A DNA stretch of 64,000 bases from Typha latifolia (lineage: Eukaryota; Streptophyta; Magnoliopsida; Poales; Typhaceae). The notes below the pieces were generated by a model. The model did no database searches. It was not told where the DNA came from and saw nothing but the letters and a program-made list of their open reading frames with translations. Where the stretch lies: the NCBI GenBank assembly GCA_019914945.1, contig CM034102.1, positions 12,637,501 to 12,701,500 of the forward strand, in the 5' to 3' direction. Within the stretch, counting starts at the first letter, position 1. The number at the start of each line of letters is the position of its first letter. This document shows, one piece after another, positions 39,501 through 46,039 of the stretch. A program made the position numbers and the translations under genes.

Positions 39501-42161
39501 GATGTACCATGTGACAGTGGTATGCCTAACTAAATGGCTTCATTAATAACCACCAACTTATGCACATATTATGTTTTTACACTTATCACATAGGACATCC
39601 TTCAAATCAGTAGAATTTAAAAGAGTACTACAAAGGACCCGTGTCACCACTCTTATTTGAATTTAGCAAGCCTAAGCTCATGGATGGTACTGTCTAGAGA
39701 AAGTTCCAAACCATGAAACTGTAGAATGCTTTCCCATTCTCTCTACACATTAAACAAGTAAATTTCTCCTACATAACAGTCCACTCATATACTGAAGCTA
39801 TGTTTTCACCAAAATATATCTCATTTTCTTAACTGTCCTGGAAATCTTCGAATGTTTTTTCCTATTGATCTCATGTCTTAAATTCTTAATTGTCTCTCAT
39901 AATTCTCTGAGCAGTCGAGATCTCCAAGTTTCTAGATCCACCTGCAATTTCTCGCTTAGTTAACCGACGTGCACTGAACCATTGACAACTTCTACTCAAA
40001 CGACATATCTTAATCATTTCAAGGTAGGCATGCTATCGTGCGATAATCCTTGACTATAATTCCCCAGTTCCTGTTGGATTATAGTATAAGTGATAACCAA
40101 TGTGTCAACTTGATATTGTAGTAAAATTCATGATGATTTAAGAGATTGAATGGTAACCTATTCTGATGTCCTCTTTGGTGATGTATTCACTATTGCTGTG
40201 TGACTATTTCTATGTGCATCGTTAAATCAAACTATTATTTTAATGCAACCTCACTCTTTCACTGATCAACATATTTTTAAGTATGTCCATTAGAACTTTT
40301 ATATGGGATGTAGTGAGCAACTGATACATAATAGCTTAGTCTTTATTCAGAATCTTCTCACCAAGCATTTCATTGTTGCAACGAGGTAAAGTATATTTTA
40401 TATAGGTGCTTTGCCTGCTGCTGATACTTGTAGGATTCATTGCCTACTAGAGTTCCATGGTATAGGCTTATAAATTTTTTTCTAATTACTTATTTGCTTG
40501 TAGGGAGCCTTCCGGTTGTTATCTTTACTTTCTCTTATTAGTTTCCTTAAATTTACTTTGATTCCTTGCTTTTGTATTAAAAGAACACTTTTGAAGGAAA
40601 AATCTAGGAAATACGGATACACTGAGACACTCGCTACATCCATATCGGATGTGATACTTGTCGGATACTTCCAGATACATATTGGGAACTTCCGTAAAGT
40701 ATTTAACCTATTCAAAATAAATGTTGTGGTTTTGTGGATACTTCCTAGATACTTTTTGGATACTTCTGAAATTTCTATCAATATGAGTCAAATTGAAGGG
40801 AGCTATTACCTTTCATTTCTCATCAAATCTAGAAGGTTTTGTTTTTGAAAAGATTGAGTTCTCTTGTTTAGTATATGATCTATATTAGGATAGCATGTTA
40901 CAGTTAGTCAATTTCTTCTGATTTATAGATTAAATTCACTTGTTTATCTTACATCTTAGCTAGTAATATATGATGTAATATAGTAGGCCTTTGTTACGAA
41001 TAGTAGTTCTTTTAATGGATAAATTGGAGGCTTTCTTATATAAACTATCATACATGACAATAATATGTAATTCCTCAATTAAGAAAATGCAAGTGTACAA
41101 ACTCACTAATATATACGTGTAGACATACATGTTTGCATATATGAGCTATGTATGTTTAGTGTATCATTTCATTATTTTTTGAGATTTGTCATATATATGT
41201 ATTTGTTTTGTATCGGTATCCCGTATTCGTTCCATGCTTCATGGAAGAACATTATAAAAACATGAGGTTTATGACGGTAACAATATAATTGGGCATGTGG
41301 TTCTGGCGTTTGGCGGAATTTGTCTTAAACAACATAGTTTAGAAGTACTTCTGACATGCTCAATCTCCTAATCTTTGGTAGCATGTTGGATGTTATAGGA
41401 AACATTCATCTGTATGCCTAAAAGATAATATGATTATGAGAATGGATAATTTTCTTAGGCATGTTGTTCTGCAGAATCCATCTTAAGCAATGTAAATTAA
41501 TTTTTCTTGCATACTTCCTCCAGCTCTAGATCTTTGATGACGTGTGGATACTAAAATGATGCTTCTAATATATCTAGTTACTTTTCGCAATTCAATTTGT
41601 TTCTCCCTTTTTTGTTCAATTCTCATTGCTATGAATGAGGTGCAGATCATTTGTCAAATTCTTGACATCACACTGCATCTCTATGTAACATTTGTTTAAT
41701 TTCGGTCATGTTTCCTAGTTCAAATGAAATTGGAGCTAACAATTATTACTATACATAAGATTTTCTCTTAAGTACTGATTATTGATATAAGCAGATGTAA
41801 CCTTAATCAGCATCAACATTTTGTATTTGAGAATGAGGATATATACATTTCTATAGTGGTAGAAAGGACAGAAAAATAGCTTCTTATAGTTATCATTTTC
41901 ATATGTTTAAAAGGAATGCATTGTTTGAAATTGTGAGATGTACCTTGACATTTAGTTATTTTACCTAAAAGTTTGAATTAATATATTAGATTCATTTGTA
42001 TAGATTATCACAATGTATGACTACAAATGACTGGATTTTCTCAGTGTTGCTCAGACTTTCTTTTTTTTGGTGGTTAGAATCTGTCGCAACTTGCATCAAT
42101 CAACTACGATTTGCTCAGTAAGGGTTGGAAGGAAGATCTACCACCAAAACCTGAAACTTGA
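3391..42161 (+). CDS. IRE/IREH1-like AGC serine/threonine protein kinase, 16 exons, 5'-partial
   Basis: Exons: 3391-3461, 3583-3768, 3922-5307, 5753-5925, 6141-6378, 12619-12711, 12793-12933, 13015-13107, 17807-18017, 18130-18215, 30665-30753, 31103-31154, 31265-31321, 31407-31580, 31788-31865, 42078-42161. All junctions are GT-AG and phases agree, giving 1069 residues and a TGA stop. Counting from the first complete codon seen: an N-terminal regulatory region typical of plant IRE kinases ([28 protein letters not shown]), a C2HC finger (C377, C380, H392, C396), then an AGC kinase domain with SRGAFGRV, Lys684 in [11 protein letters not shown] (catalytic Asp778), DFG at 796-798, an activation segment lengthened to about 57 residues, APE at 854-856, and a C-terminal FSNFSF motif. 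The Arabidopsis relative IRE promotes root-hair tip growth; IREH1 acts at microtubules. The first exon begins with two bases of a split codon, so at least one more exon lies upstream. Confidence 0.93.
3922..5307 (+). CDS. Kinase large regulatory exon (462 codons) with C2HC finger
   Basis: This single exon holds most of the region before the catalytic domain. It includes the conserved helix-rich segment ([52 protein letters not shown]), a Ser/Thr-rich variable linker, the [11 protein letters not shown] motif, the zinc-binding pattern C-x2-C-x11-H-x3-C starting at 4795, and a [11 protein letters not shown] segment followed by TPRSP-type potential phosphosites. Reading on past the donor at 5308 reaches a stop at 5347-5349, which is intronic read-through and not the natural end. 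Confidence 0.92.
5753..6378 (+). CDS. Kinase exons 4-5 (glycine loop and catalytic Lys)
   Basis: Exon 5753-5925 encodes [10 protein letters not shown] through FGTRIEKLH, with a split Arg codon. Exon 6141-6378 encodes REKYLQL, an acidic [11 protein letters not shown] stretch, then [18 protein letters not shown] and DLFAIK. The first two kinase subdomains (glycine-rich loop and ATP-anchoring Lys) are therefore in this exon. The next intron is 6.2 kb. Confidence 0.92.
6379..7797. repeat. Intron sequence with purine-rich tract 7008-7470
   Basis: This is the start of the 6.2-kb kinase intron. Positions 7008-7470 are dominated by GA and GGGA runs like those at 2590-2922. The Arg/Glu-rich frame at 7008-7253 is a product of that composition. 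The rest is AT-rich with no coding signal. Confidence 0.7.
7798..8152 (-). repeat. 3' LTR of the TRIM-like element (355 bp)
   Basis: Begins TGATG and ends CATCA on the plus strand. It aligns along its length with 8857-8931 plus 10876-11141, sharing blocks such as AAAACTCACATT, CTAAATAATTGC and AGCAAATGTATAATAAAA. It contains a TATATATA promoter-like motif near 7970. Confidence 0.8.
8932..10875. mobile_element. Non-autonomous hAT-like insertion inside the TRIM LTR
   Basis: The left end reads TAGGGGTGAAAAC followed by repeated GATCGGATAC motifs. An inverted copy of these (GGATCCGAATC repeats, then GTTTTCACTCCTA) ends at 10517, about 360 bases before the LTR resumes. The 8-base flank match GATTTCAC/GGTTTCAC supports hAT-type integration. 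The stretch 10518-10875 is unexplained and may be a second insertion. No transposase is encoded. Confidence 0.55.
9436..9723 (-). pseudogene. Unidentified gene fragment inside the insertion
   Basis: A 95-codon open stretch on the minus strand with a protein-like, low-bias composition, including [34 protein letters not shown] and [18 protein letters not shown]. The open reading is much longer than others in this AT-rich intron and reads like helical, repeat-type protein. Following sequence on both sides has stops. I do not recognise the family. A captured host-gene fragment is the simplest explanation, but a chance frame is not excluded. Confidence 0.3.
11147..12618. other. Intron sequence, nothing recognised
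   Basis: AT-rich intron between the TRIM-like element and the kinase exon at 12619. Short open frames here lack family motifs. A polypyrimidine tract and TAG precede the exon. Confidence 0.6.
12619..13107 (+). CDS. Kinase exons 6-8 (helix C, hinge, catalytic loop)
   Basis: Exons 12619-12711, 12793-12933 and 13015-13107 are separated by introns of 81 bases each. They encode the helix C region ([12 protein letters not shown]), the hinge ([17 protein letters not shown]) and the catalytic loop ([18 protein letters not shown]). All key residues are present. The cluster is flanked on both sides by transposon-filled introns of 6.2 and 4.7 kb. Confidence 0.93.
13108..14331. other. Intron with (CT)n/(TG)n microsatellite
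   Basis: The start of the 4.7-kb intron. A composite microsatellite lies at 13771-13817: a CT run followed by a TG run. The rest has no coding signal; stretches around 14075-14230 resemble 18455-18660 loosely, suggesting a shared old repeat. Confidence 0.55.
14332..15033 (-). repeat. Gypsy-type LTR, minus orientation (about 700 bp)
   Basis: Read on the minus strand it starts TGATACAATTCAAGTC and runs through a series of related GACTTAATT and TAAGCC(A/T)CTAA motifs, a TATATA signal, and a CCACCATC(A/T)CC section, matching 53510-54271 and 63396-64000. Directly inside it (15034-15070) is CCACCACGGTTCC and CTTGTCCTCAAGG, the reverse of the pre-LTR end that gypsy elements in this window carry. 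It is therefore a 3' LTR. Confidence 0.65.
15034..16394. mobile_element. GC-rich retrotransposon internal remnant between inverted LTRs
   Basis: This GC-rich kilobase stands out from the AT-rich intron. Both ends carry the same pre-LTR signature in opposite orientation: TTGAGGACAAG followed by a GTGGTGGAT box at 16360-16394, and its reverse at 15034-15070. Several long frames exist on both strands (for example 15655-16089 + and 15567-15899 -), but none has gag or pol motifs. They look like composition effects or leader sequence. Confidence 0.5.
16395..16935 (+). repeat. Gypsy-type LTR, plus orientation
   Basis: Starts TGTTACGATCCGAC after the TTGAGGACAAG end box and shares its second half (the AACCACCATCATG, CATCCACCACCACC and ACTATTTTATTTATATC blocks) with the inverted LTR at 14332-15033. 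The first half differs, so it is a related family or a recombinant. The right boundary is approximate. Confidence 0.55.
16936..17806. other. Intron sequence with (TG)n tract 17638-17671
   Basis: AT-rich intron end with a short GTGTGCGTGTG tract. No coding signal. A CAG acceptor at 17804-17806 precedes the DFG exon. Confidence 0.6.
17807..18215 (+). CDS. Kinase exons 9-10 (DFG, long activation segment, APE)
   Basis: Exon 17807-18017 begins with [17 protein letters not shown], continues through an acidic insert specific to IRE-type kinases ([21 protein letters not shown]), and reaches [19 protein letters not shown]. Exon 18130-18215 completes a split Gly codon and encodes [21 protein letters not shown]. 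The donor at 18216 opens the largest intron, 12.4 kb. Confidence 0.93.
18216..21234. other. Intron sequence, nothing recognised
   Basis: The first 3 kb of the 12.4-kb intron is AT-rich with only short open frames. A 20-base unit containing TTCTGGGCTTTATACAT is repeated twice in tandem near 18507-18545. No transposase, gag or pol motif was found. Confidence 0.6.
21235..21351 (-). repeat. Partial 3' LTR of the copia element
   Basis: Begins TGTTGAGATTATTGG on the minus strand immediately after the polypurine tract. The extent is uncertain: below about 21235 the sequence changes to GCTCG-rich motifs that resemble other repeats in this window. A matching 5' LTR was not found. Confidence 0.45.
21351..24835 (-). 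mobile_element. Ty1/copia retrotransposon remnant, antisense in kinase intron
   Basis: Minus-strand pol domains appear in copia order. They are: a Cys knuckle [14 protein letters not shown] (about 24830-24790), in which the usual His is Asn; an aspartic protease with [11 protein letters not shown] (about 24455); integrase with [17 protein letters not shown] and LRSDNETKY (23754-23960); reverse transcriptase with [22 protein letters not shown] [10 protein letters not shown], and YVDDMIV (22270-22697); and RNase H with [12 protein letters not shown] and [11 protein letters not shown] (21359-21800). Several stops and frame breaks make it inactive. A polypurine tract (complement of CTCCCCCTCAA, 21353-21363) is followed by TGTTGAGATTATTGG, the start of a 3' LTR at 21351 running towards lower coordinates. 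The gag half is missing at the 24836 junction. Confidence 0.88.
24836..27812. repeat. Long solo LTR (about 2.98 kb), TGTAAC...GTTACA type
   Basis: Starts TGTAACGCCC at 24836 and ends AGGTTGTTACA at 27812, an inverted terminal pair typical of long LTRs of Tekay/Del-type chromoviruses (lineage by resemblance). Flanks TACGG and TACCG match at four of five bases. It interrupts the copia gag/pol remnant just upstream of its Cys knuckle. Inside it changes from AT-rich to a GC-rich end with a (GA)n run (27551-27587) and stable hairpins at 27676-27694 and 27709-27760. Frames such as 27358-27846 are compositional. Confidence 0.65.
27813..28129. other. Junction sequence between long LTR and second hAT remnant
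   Basis: No family recognised. If the long LTR is a simple solo LTR, this should be the continuation of the copia element, but I cannot read gag motifs here. Confidence 0.4.
28130..30470 (-). pseudogene. Second hAT-family transposase pseudogene
   Basis: Minus strand. From about 30465 a reading starts [16 protein letters not shown], then further down a [15 protein letters not shown] block typical of the region before DUF659 (about 29870-29810). The DUF659-like part reads GGVHKTEE with VHRI-type decay (about 28960-28760), followed by [18 protein letters not shown] and [13 protein letters not shown] (28600-28480) and [21 protein letters not shown] (28340-28260). Many stops and frame changes. 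Roughly 29020-29640 does not fit the transposase and may be an inserted or rearranged segment. It belongs to a different hAT subfamily than the copy at 330-2444. Confidence 0.75.
30471..30664. other. Intron end before kinase exon 11
   Basis: AT-rich sequence and a polypyrimidine stretch leading to the GTAG acceptor at 30661-30664. Confidence 0.6.
30665..31865 (+). CDS. Kinase exons 11-15 (C-lobe and AGC C-tail)
   Basis: Five short exons, 30665-30753, 31103-31154, 31265-31321, 31407-31580 and 31788-31865. They encode [19 protein letters not shown], the [14 protein letters not shown] block closing the kinase domain, [35 protein letters not shown] with a Ser/Glu-rich tail, and [11 protein letters not shown], which resembles the hydrophobic motif at the end of AGC kinases. 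They resume in frame after the 12.4-kb intron. Confidence 0.92.
31866..32428. other. Intron start, nothing recognised
   Basis: The beginning of the 10.2-kb intron, AT-rich, without coding or repeat motifs that I can name. Confidence 0.6.
32437..32817. mobile_element. 381-bp MITE with hairpin-forming ends
   Basis: Flanked by identical 8-base duplications AATTAAGT (32429-32436 and 32818-32825). The two 35-base ends are inverted copies, matching at 22 of 35 positions. Each end also folds on itself: CGTGCTG pairs with CAGCACG (32447-32453 with 32463-32469), and CGTGTCAG pairs with CTGACACG (32785-32792 with 32800-32807). The GC-rich interior has no transposase. The 8-base or slightly longer duplication fits a hAT or Mutator-type origin. 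Confidence 0.65.
33080..33557. mobile_element. 478-bp MITE related to the one at 32437
   Basis: Flanked by 8-base duplications ATTAAAGT (33072-33079 and 33558-33565). The right part shares GGGTGC(C/T)GTATGGCAC and TTGTGCCAC(G/A)TG with the neighbouring MITE, and its end folds with GTGCCAC pairing to GTGGCAC (33519-33525 with 33540-33546). The ends show a weak inverted match (GAGGATTGCAGTGC against GAGATTGTTGTGC). It has no transposase. Confidence 0.55.
33980..39150 (+). mobile_element. Degenerate Ty3/gypsy retrotransposon
   Basis: Plus-strand domains in gypsy order with many stops: gag-like frames (34190-35200); a Cys-rich [14 protein letters not shown] knuckle (about 35415-35460); protease with [13 protein letters not shown] (about 35690-35735), where the active-site Gly of DTG is Arg; reverse transcriptase with [16 protein letters not shown] and [11 protein letters not shown] (36470-36720); RNase H with [13 protein letters not shown] and [11 protein letters not shown] (37020-37160); integrase (37540-38090); and a chromodomain-like C-terminal tail with [16 protein letters not shown] (38650-38700). 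The 3' LTR starts near 38732 (TGTTGCTGTTCTTG). A shorter, diverged relative of its first part at about 33980-34145 is the remaining 5' LTR. Outer boundaries are approximate. Confidence 0.85.
38732..39150 (+). repeat. 3' LTR of the gypsy element with internal tandem repeat
   Basis: Begins after the CTTGAGGACAAAG end box. A unit of about 65 bases starting GCGTTCGCACATACA occurs twice in tandem (about 38869-38935 and 38936-39000). The 5' LTR relative has only one such unit before it breaks off. The right boundary is an estimate. Confidence 0.5.
39151..42077. other. End of the last large kinase intron, nothing recognised
   Basis: AT-rich. A cluster of repeated GGATACTT-type motifs at 40605-40760 resembles the motif clusters near 3205-3256 and may be a short decayed element. 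No coding motif. Confidence 0.55.
42078..42161 (+). CDS. Kinase last exon (28 codons with stop)
   Basis: The exon encodes [17 protein letters not shown] and a short Lys/Pro-rich end with a TGA stop. The [12 protein letters not shown] block is highly conserved at the C terminus of plant IRE kinases, which supports joining this exon to the one ending at 31865 across a 10.2-kb intron. The acceptor TTAG at 42074-42077 and the phase agree. Confidence 0.9.
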   Translation, partial: NLSQLASINYDLLSKGWKEDLPPKPET

Positions 42162-42594
42162 GCATTTTTCGTTGGGTGAATTTTCACATCTGAGCAGGAA
42201 GCTTATAACCATTGCTGGTTTCATGTACAGGATGTAAATGTAAGCTGACGACATTTGTTACTTTAGATTAGCATTCTTCCACACTGTAGTAACTGTAGAT
42301 TGACTCTCGTTTTCAGAGGTAGGAGCTCAAAACTGCATCCAGGATGTGTCTTTGCTCATTTAGGCTACTGCGCCAGCACGTGGAGATGCCTACAGCTTTT
42401 GTGGAGACATTTACCTTTTCTTCTCTATTGCATATGATCTGTTATCCCCTAGGTTGGAAGATGCAATTTTTTAGTGACTGATCAGGTTCTTTTTCATCAT
42501 CAAGCCCTTGCAGGCAGTTGAAATCATGGTCTCTATATCTTATAACACTCCTATTGAGAGATAGAGAGAGTGAGATAGAGCGATAGGGGAAGAC

Positions 42595-42626
<32 letters not shown>

Positions 42627-43149
42627 CATATACTTTGACAGATTAGCTCTTGGAATTAGATGGAGAAAATGCTTATCAAGGAAATAGATGAGGTTCAGTT
42701 TAATTCATCAGTTCCAGTTTAAAATTTGCTTCTTGTAAATTCTCTGTGAGCTCTACTATTTTCAGTGAGGAATGAACAATTCCAGTGCTCAGTCCGAGTA
42801 TCTACTAGTAGCTAATCTTCTTAGCTCATGTGACCTCATTGAATATTGTTAAAAAAAAATAAAAAGGAAAACGTATCAGAAATAATAAGATGTGCGCATA
42901 CATTGATAGTTCTATTATGCCCTGCTATGTGCTTCAGGTTAATTTAAACCTTAGTTCTTGCAAGTAATGTCCAATTCTTCATTTAGAAGAGCATGCTGAC
43001 TATCTATTTGCAGGAAAAAAAAATCCCTTAGATTCTAGTAATAACAAGATTGAGTTCTTAAAACTGAATGTGTATTTTTTATTAAATATATTTTTCTTTT
43101 TATAGTGAAATGTGTATAATTTATACAAAAATGTGCACAAGTGCACAGA
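42162..43149. other. Kinase 3' flank, with (TA)n at 42595-42631
   Basis: Contains the kinase 3' untranslated region, whose end I cannot place, and an AT microsatellite. No other gene seen. Confidence 0.5.
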
Positions 43150-43975
43150 AGTAAGTACGGGCAGCAGCTCGTGCTCGGCTCGGCTGAAGCTCAAGCTGAA
43201 GCTTAAGCTCAGCTTAGTTTGGCTTGAGCTGTGTCAAGCTTGAGTCTCATTTTAAGGCTCGATTTGAATTTCAAGTCGAGCTCGAGTCTTATTTTAAGGC
43301 TCGATTTGTATTTCGAGTCGAACTCGAGCTAGAGCCAGCTTGATATGCTTGGCTTAAGTATAATATTTATTAATACTATATATATTATATATAAATTAAC
43401 TATTAGATCTTTGAGATTAACCATTGGATCTTTGTACAATAGCTACCATTAGATCTTTATCCAATGGCTACCATTAGATTTTTGATTATACTAATTCTAT
43501 TCCTAAATCTAAATAAAAATATCTCAACAAAACCTCCCAATATCCTTTTCCCTTCCTCTTCCTCTTCTTCCTCTGCCACCTCCTCCTCCTCCACCTCATT
43601 CGGCTTCCTCGTTCTCCATCGACGACAAGCCGCCACTGCAGTCTCCTCTCGGTTGACCTTGCCTTTTCCTCTCATCTTGCCTCCTCATCCGGCCTAGGCA
43701 AGATGTTGCCTTCTCCTCTCCATCGGTCTCTTCCTCATTTAGCCTTCTCATCTTCCTCCGGCCTCGGCAAGCTGTCTCGTCTTTTCCTCTCATTCGGCCT
43801 CCTCTAGCCTCGGCAAGCCATTGTCCTTGCTGACTCCCTCCTCTAATCAAGCTTGTGGTCAGCTTAGGCTCAACCCAAACTCGATATGGCTCAGCTCAAG
43901 TTGAGCCGAGTCGAGCCTAAGTCAGAGCCGGTTCGTTAAGGCTCGGTTCATTTACACGAACCCCTACACAGAAGG
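43150..43975. mobile_element. Non-autonomous element with GCTCGAGCTC-rich inverted ends
   Basis: The left part is full of GCTCG, AAGCTCAAGCT and TCGAGCTCGAG motifs (43160-43340). The right part carries the inverted equivalents (43860-43950) and ends GGTTCATTTACACGAACCCCTA, the reverse of the TAGGGGT...GTAAATGAACC ends of hAT-type MITEs seen elsewhere in this window. The centre is AT-rich, then TCTTCC-rich. It encodes nothing convincing. The left terminus is not clear. Confidence 0.5.
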
Positions 43976-44363
43976 GCCTTTTTTTTCCTTTTTTTTCCCC
44001 TTTTTTTTGTGCAAATGCCTCGAGTATGCATGGTTACACATTCTATTTGCTAGTGGGTATTAATGCAATACACCATGCCTTCAGGAAGGAAAGATACACA
44101 CACCTAGCTGTGAGTTCTATTATGAATAAATGTCCCAACTAATTGTATTCCAATCTTTTCAGAGAAACGTTCTTAGGTTACATGGATCGGATATTACACT
44201 AAATATTTTTAGATGGGTGATTTTTACTGCATCAAAATTCACTATGAAAAGAGCCCCATCTCCTATGATGTGTATTAATTCTCAAGGCACTTAATCTTTC
44301 TTCTTTTTTCCCCCTCTTGTAAGAGTATTAGTTTCTTAGTCTGTGTTAGAGAATTAGATGGTC

Positions 44364-45081
44364 ATGGGAAGAGGTAATGCATCTCTGGCATGACCTCTTG
44401 GCTTGGCATTGCTTTGCCTTTGTGTCCTTCACCACCTTCATTTTGCTGAGTCTGCAACTTTCAAGGTTGGAGGTGATGGAGGTTGGGCCTTCAATGTACA
44501 GAATTGGCCTGATGGCAAGAGCTTCAAGGCAGGAGATGTGCTTGGTGTAAGATCTTAATTTTACTTCCTTCTTATAATGCAATATTTGATGATTTAACTT
44601 TATATTTTCATGGGCGAAAATAGATCGAATACGGATTGTATAGGCAAATCCGTGTGTGTATCCGTATATTGAGACTCATGGATACGGATATCAATTAGAT
44701 GTATGGTACAATCCTAAAATATTTCTGTACCTGTATACATTTTTCTAACAAAAGAATAATAGGGATTCGGATAGACAAATCTATCGTTTTCGACCCATTT
44801 CCAACCCTAATTCTTATCATTCAGTGTCAATCAAACTTGAGCAATAACACTCTACTTTTATACGTGTGTTGCTGTCTAGTTTGCTACTACCAAGCTGAGG
44901 AACACAATGTGATTGAGGTTGTTGAGAGAGTGGGTACTACAAGTGCAGCCCTAACCCTAACTCAAAGGTCTTTGCATCTGGGAATGATAAGATCACTCTG
45001 GCTAAAGGAAACAATTTCTTTATCTGTGGCATCCCTGGTCACAGTGACGCAGGGATGAAGATTGCAGTGAAGGCAGTATAA
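44364..45081 (+). pseudogene. Plantacyanin-like (basic blue copper protein) pseudogene
   Basis: Two exons: 44364-44544 and 44880-45081. Exon 1 has a signal-peptide-like start (MGRGNASLA, stop, then PLGLALLCLCVL), followed by ATFKVGGDGGWAFNVQNW and FKAGDVL, the conserved N terminus of plant blue copper proteins. A TGA interrupts the signal peptide at codon 10. Exon 2 reads YYQAEEHNVIEVVE, then shifts frame near 44930 to YYKCSPNPNSKVFASG and FFICGIPGHSDAGMKIAV with a stop. The copper ligands (His of EHN, Cys of FIC, His of PGH, Met of AGM) survive. The Cys that normally follows PGH and forms a disulfide is Ser. A small repeat occupies the intron. The family is secreted and binds one copper ion; this copy cannot make a normal protein. 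Confidence 0.85.
44612..44805. mobile_element. Small non-autonomous element in the plantacyanin pseudogene intron
   Basis: The left end reads GGGCGAAAATAGATCGAATACGG and the right end CGTTTTCGACCC in inverted arrangement, around repeated GGATACGGAT-type motifs. It resembles the left end of the insertion at 8932. It accounts for about half of the intron. No clear target duplication. Confidence 0.45.
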
Positions 45082-45159
45082 GGGCATGCATGGCTATCCA
45101 CACCTAAGAGGCTAAGACTCGAATAAGTCTAATCTTGTGCCAATAAGATGGATAAATGA

Positions 45160-45164
<5 letters not shown>

Positions 45165-45204
<40 letters not shown>
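45165..45204. repeat. (TTA)n microsatellite
   Basis: A dozen or so TTA repeats in tandem between the plantacyanin pseudogene and the LAR gene. Confidence 0.9.
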
Positions 45205-45206
<2 letters not shown>

Positions 45207-45578
45207 TATAGTATTATTGTTATTATTTCATATTTTGTAGTTTCTTTTAGAAAGTATATGTTGCGGAGTATGTCAAGTTAACACCCAAGTTTCTTTGTTT
45301 GATATTTCTTTCTTTTAATATTTTTTTTCCTTGTATAATATCTACATATTTGAGACAAATACTCAGCTTAAGGCAAACAGTTTGTGAAAGTGAAGCAGAT
45401 TGTAAAATTTAATCAATACTGTAAGTATGATATGAACACTTCTAGCATTTCGCATCAGCAAGATCAAATCATTTTTATTGCGATGAGATCTCAATGATAA
45501 TTTATTCAGAATATGAGTCCGTATACTATGAATCTTACAGAAATTATTCTCTCATAGTTTTCTTTCTATGATAGAATT

Positions 45579-45581
<3 letters not shown>

Positions 45582-45614
<33 letters not shown>

Positions 45615-45856
45615 GTTTAGTGAGATCAGATCAGAATGTTTCATCGATATATCATTTAAAAAAAAAAGAATAACTACGTATTATGGCCAAATAAAGAGAA
45701 ACTGGACAATTAGGCGTCATCCTGCTAGTCAAAGAAATTTATTTCTAATCCCCCTTTAAAGGAGTGAGCTTAATAATACATAACAGCAACATCAACTTGT
45801 AGACAGGTACCAACTTAGAGGTTCTCATACATAGATATATAGATATATAGATATAT

Positions 45857-45892
<36 letters not shown>
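45582..45892. repeat. AT-dinucleotide microsatellites
   Basis: Two tracts, 45582-45611 (AT repeats) and 45831-45892 (AGATATAT units merging into AT repeats), just beyond the 3' end of the minus-strand LAR gene. Confidence 0.9.
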
Positions 45893-45893
<1 letters not shown>

Positions 45894-46039
45894 TAACTTT
45901 AGTACTGCAGAAGACAAATAATACGTCCTTCTAATCATGTTGATAGCAGAGCAGTAGAAGAACTTCCAAATAAAATTAATTCTCTATAGAAATAGCAACA
46001 GAGAAGAGAAGGTTCATCCAATAAAGTCCAGTCCTAGTT

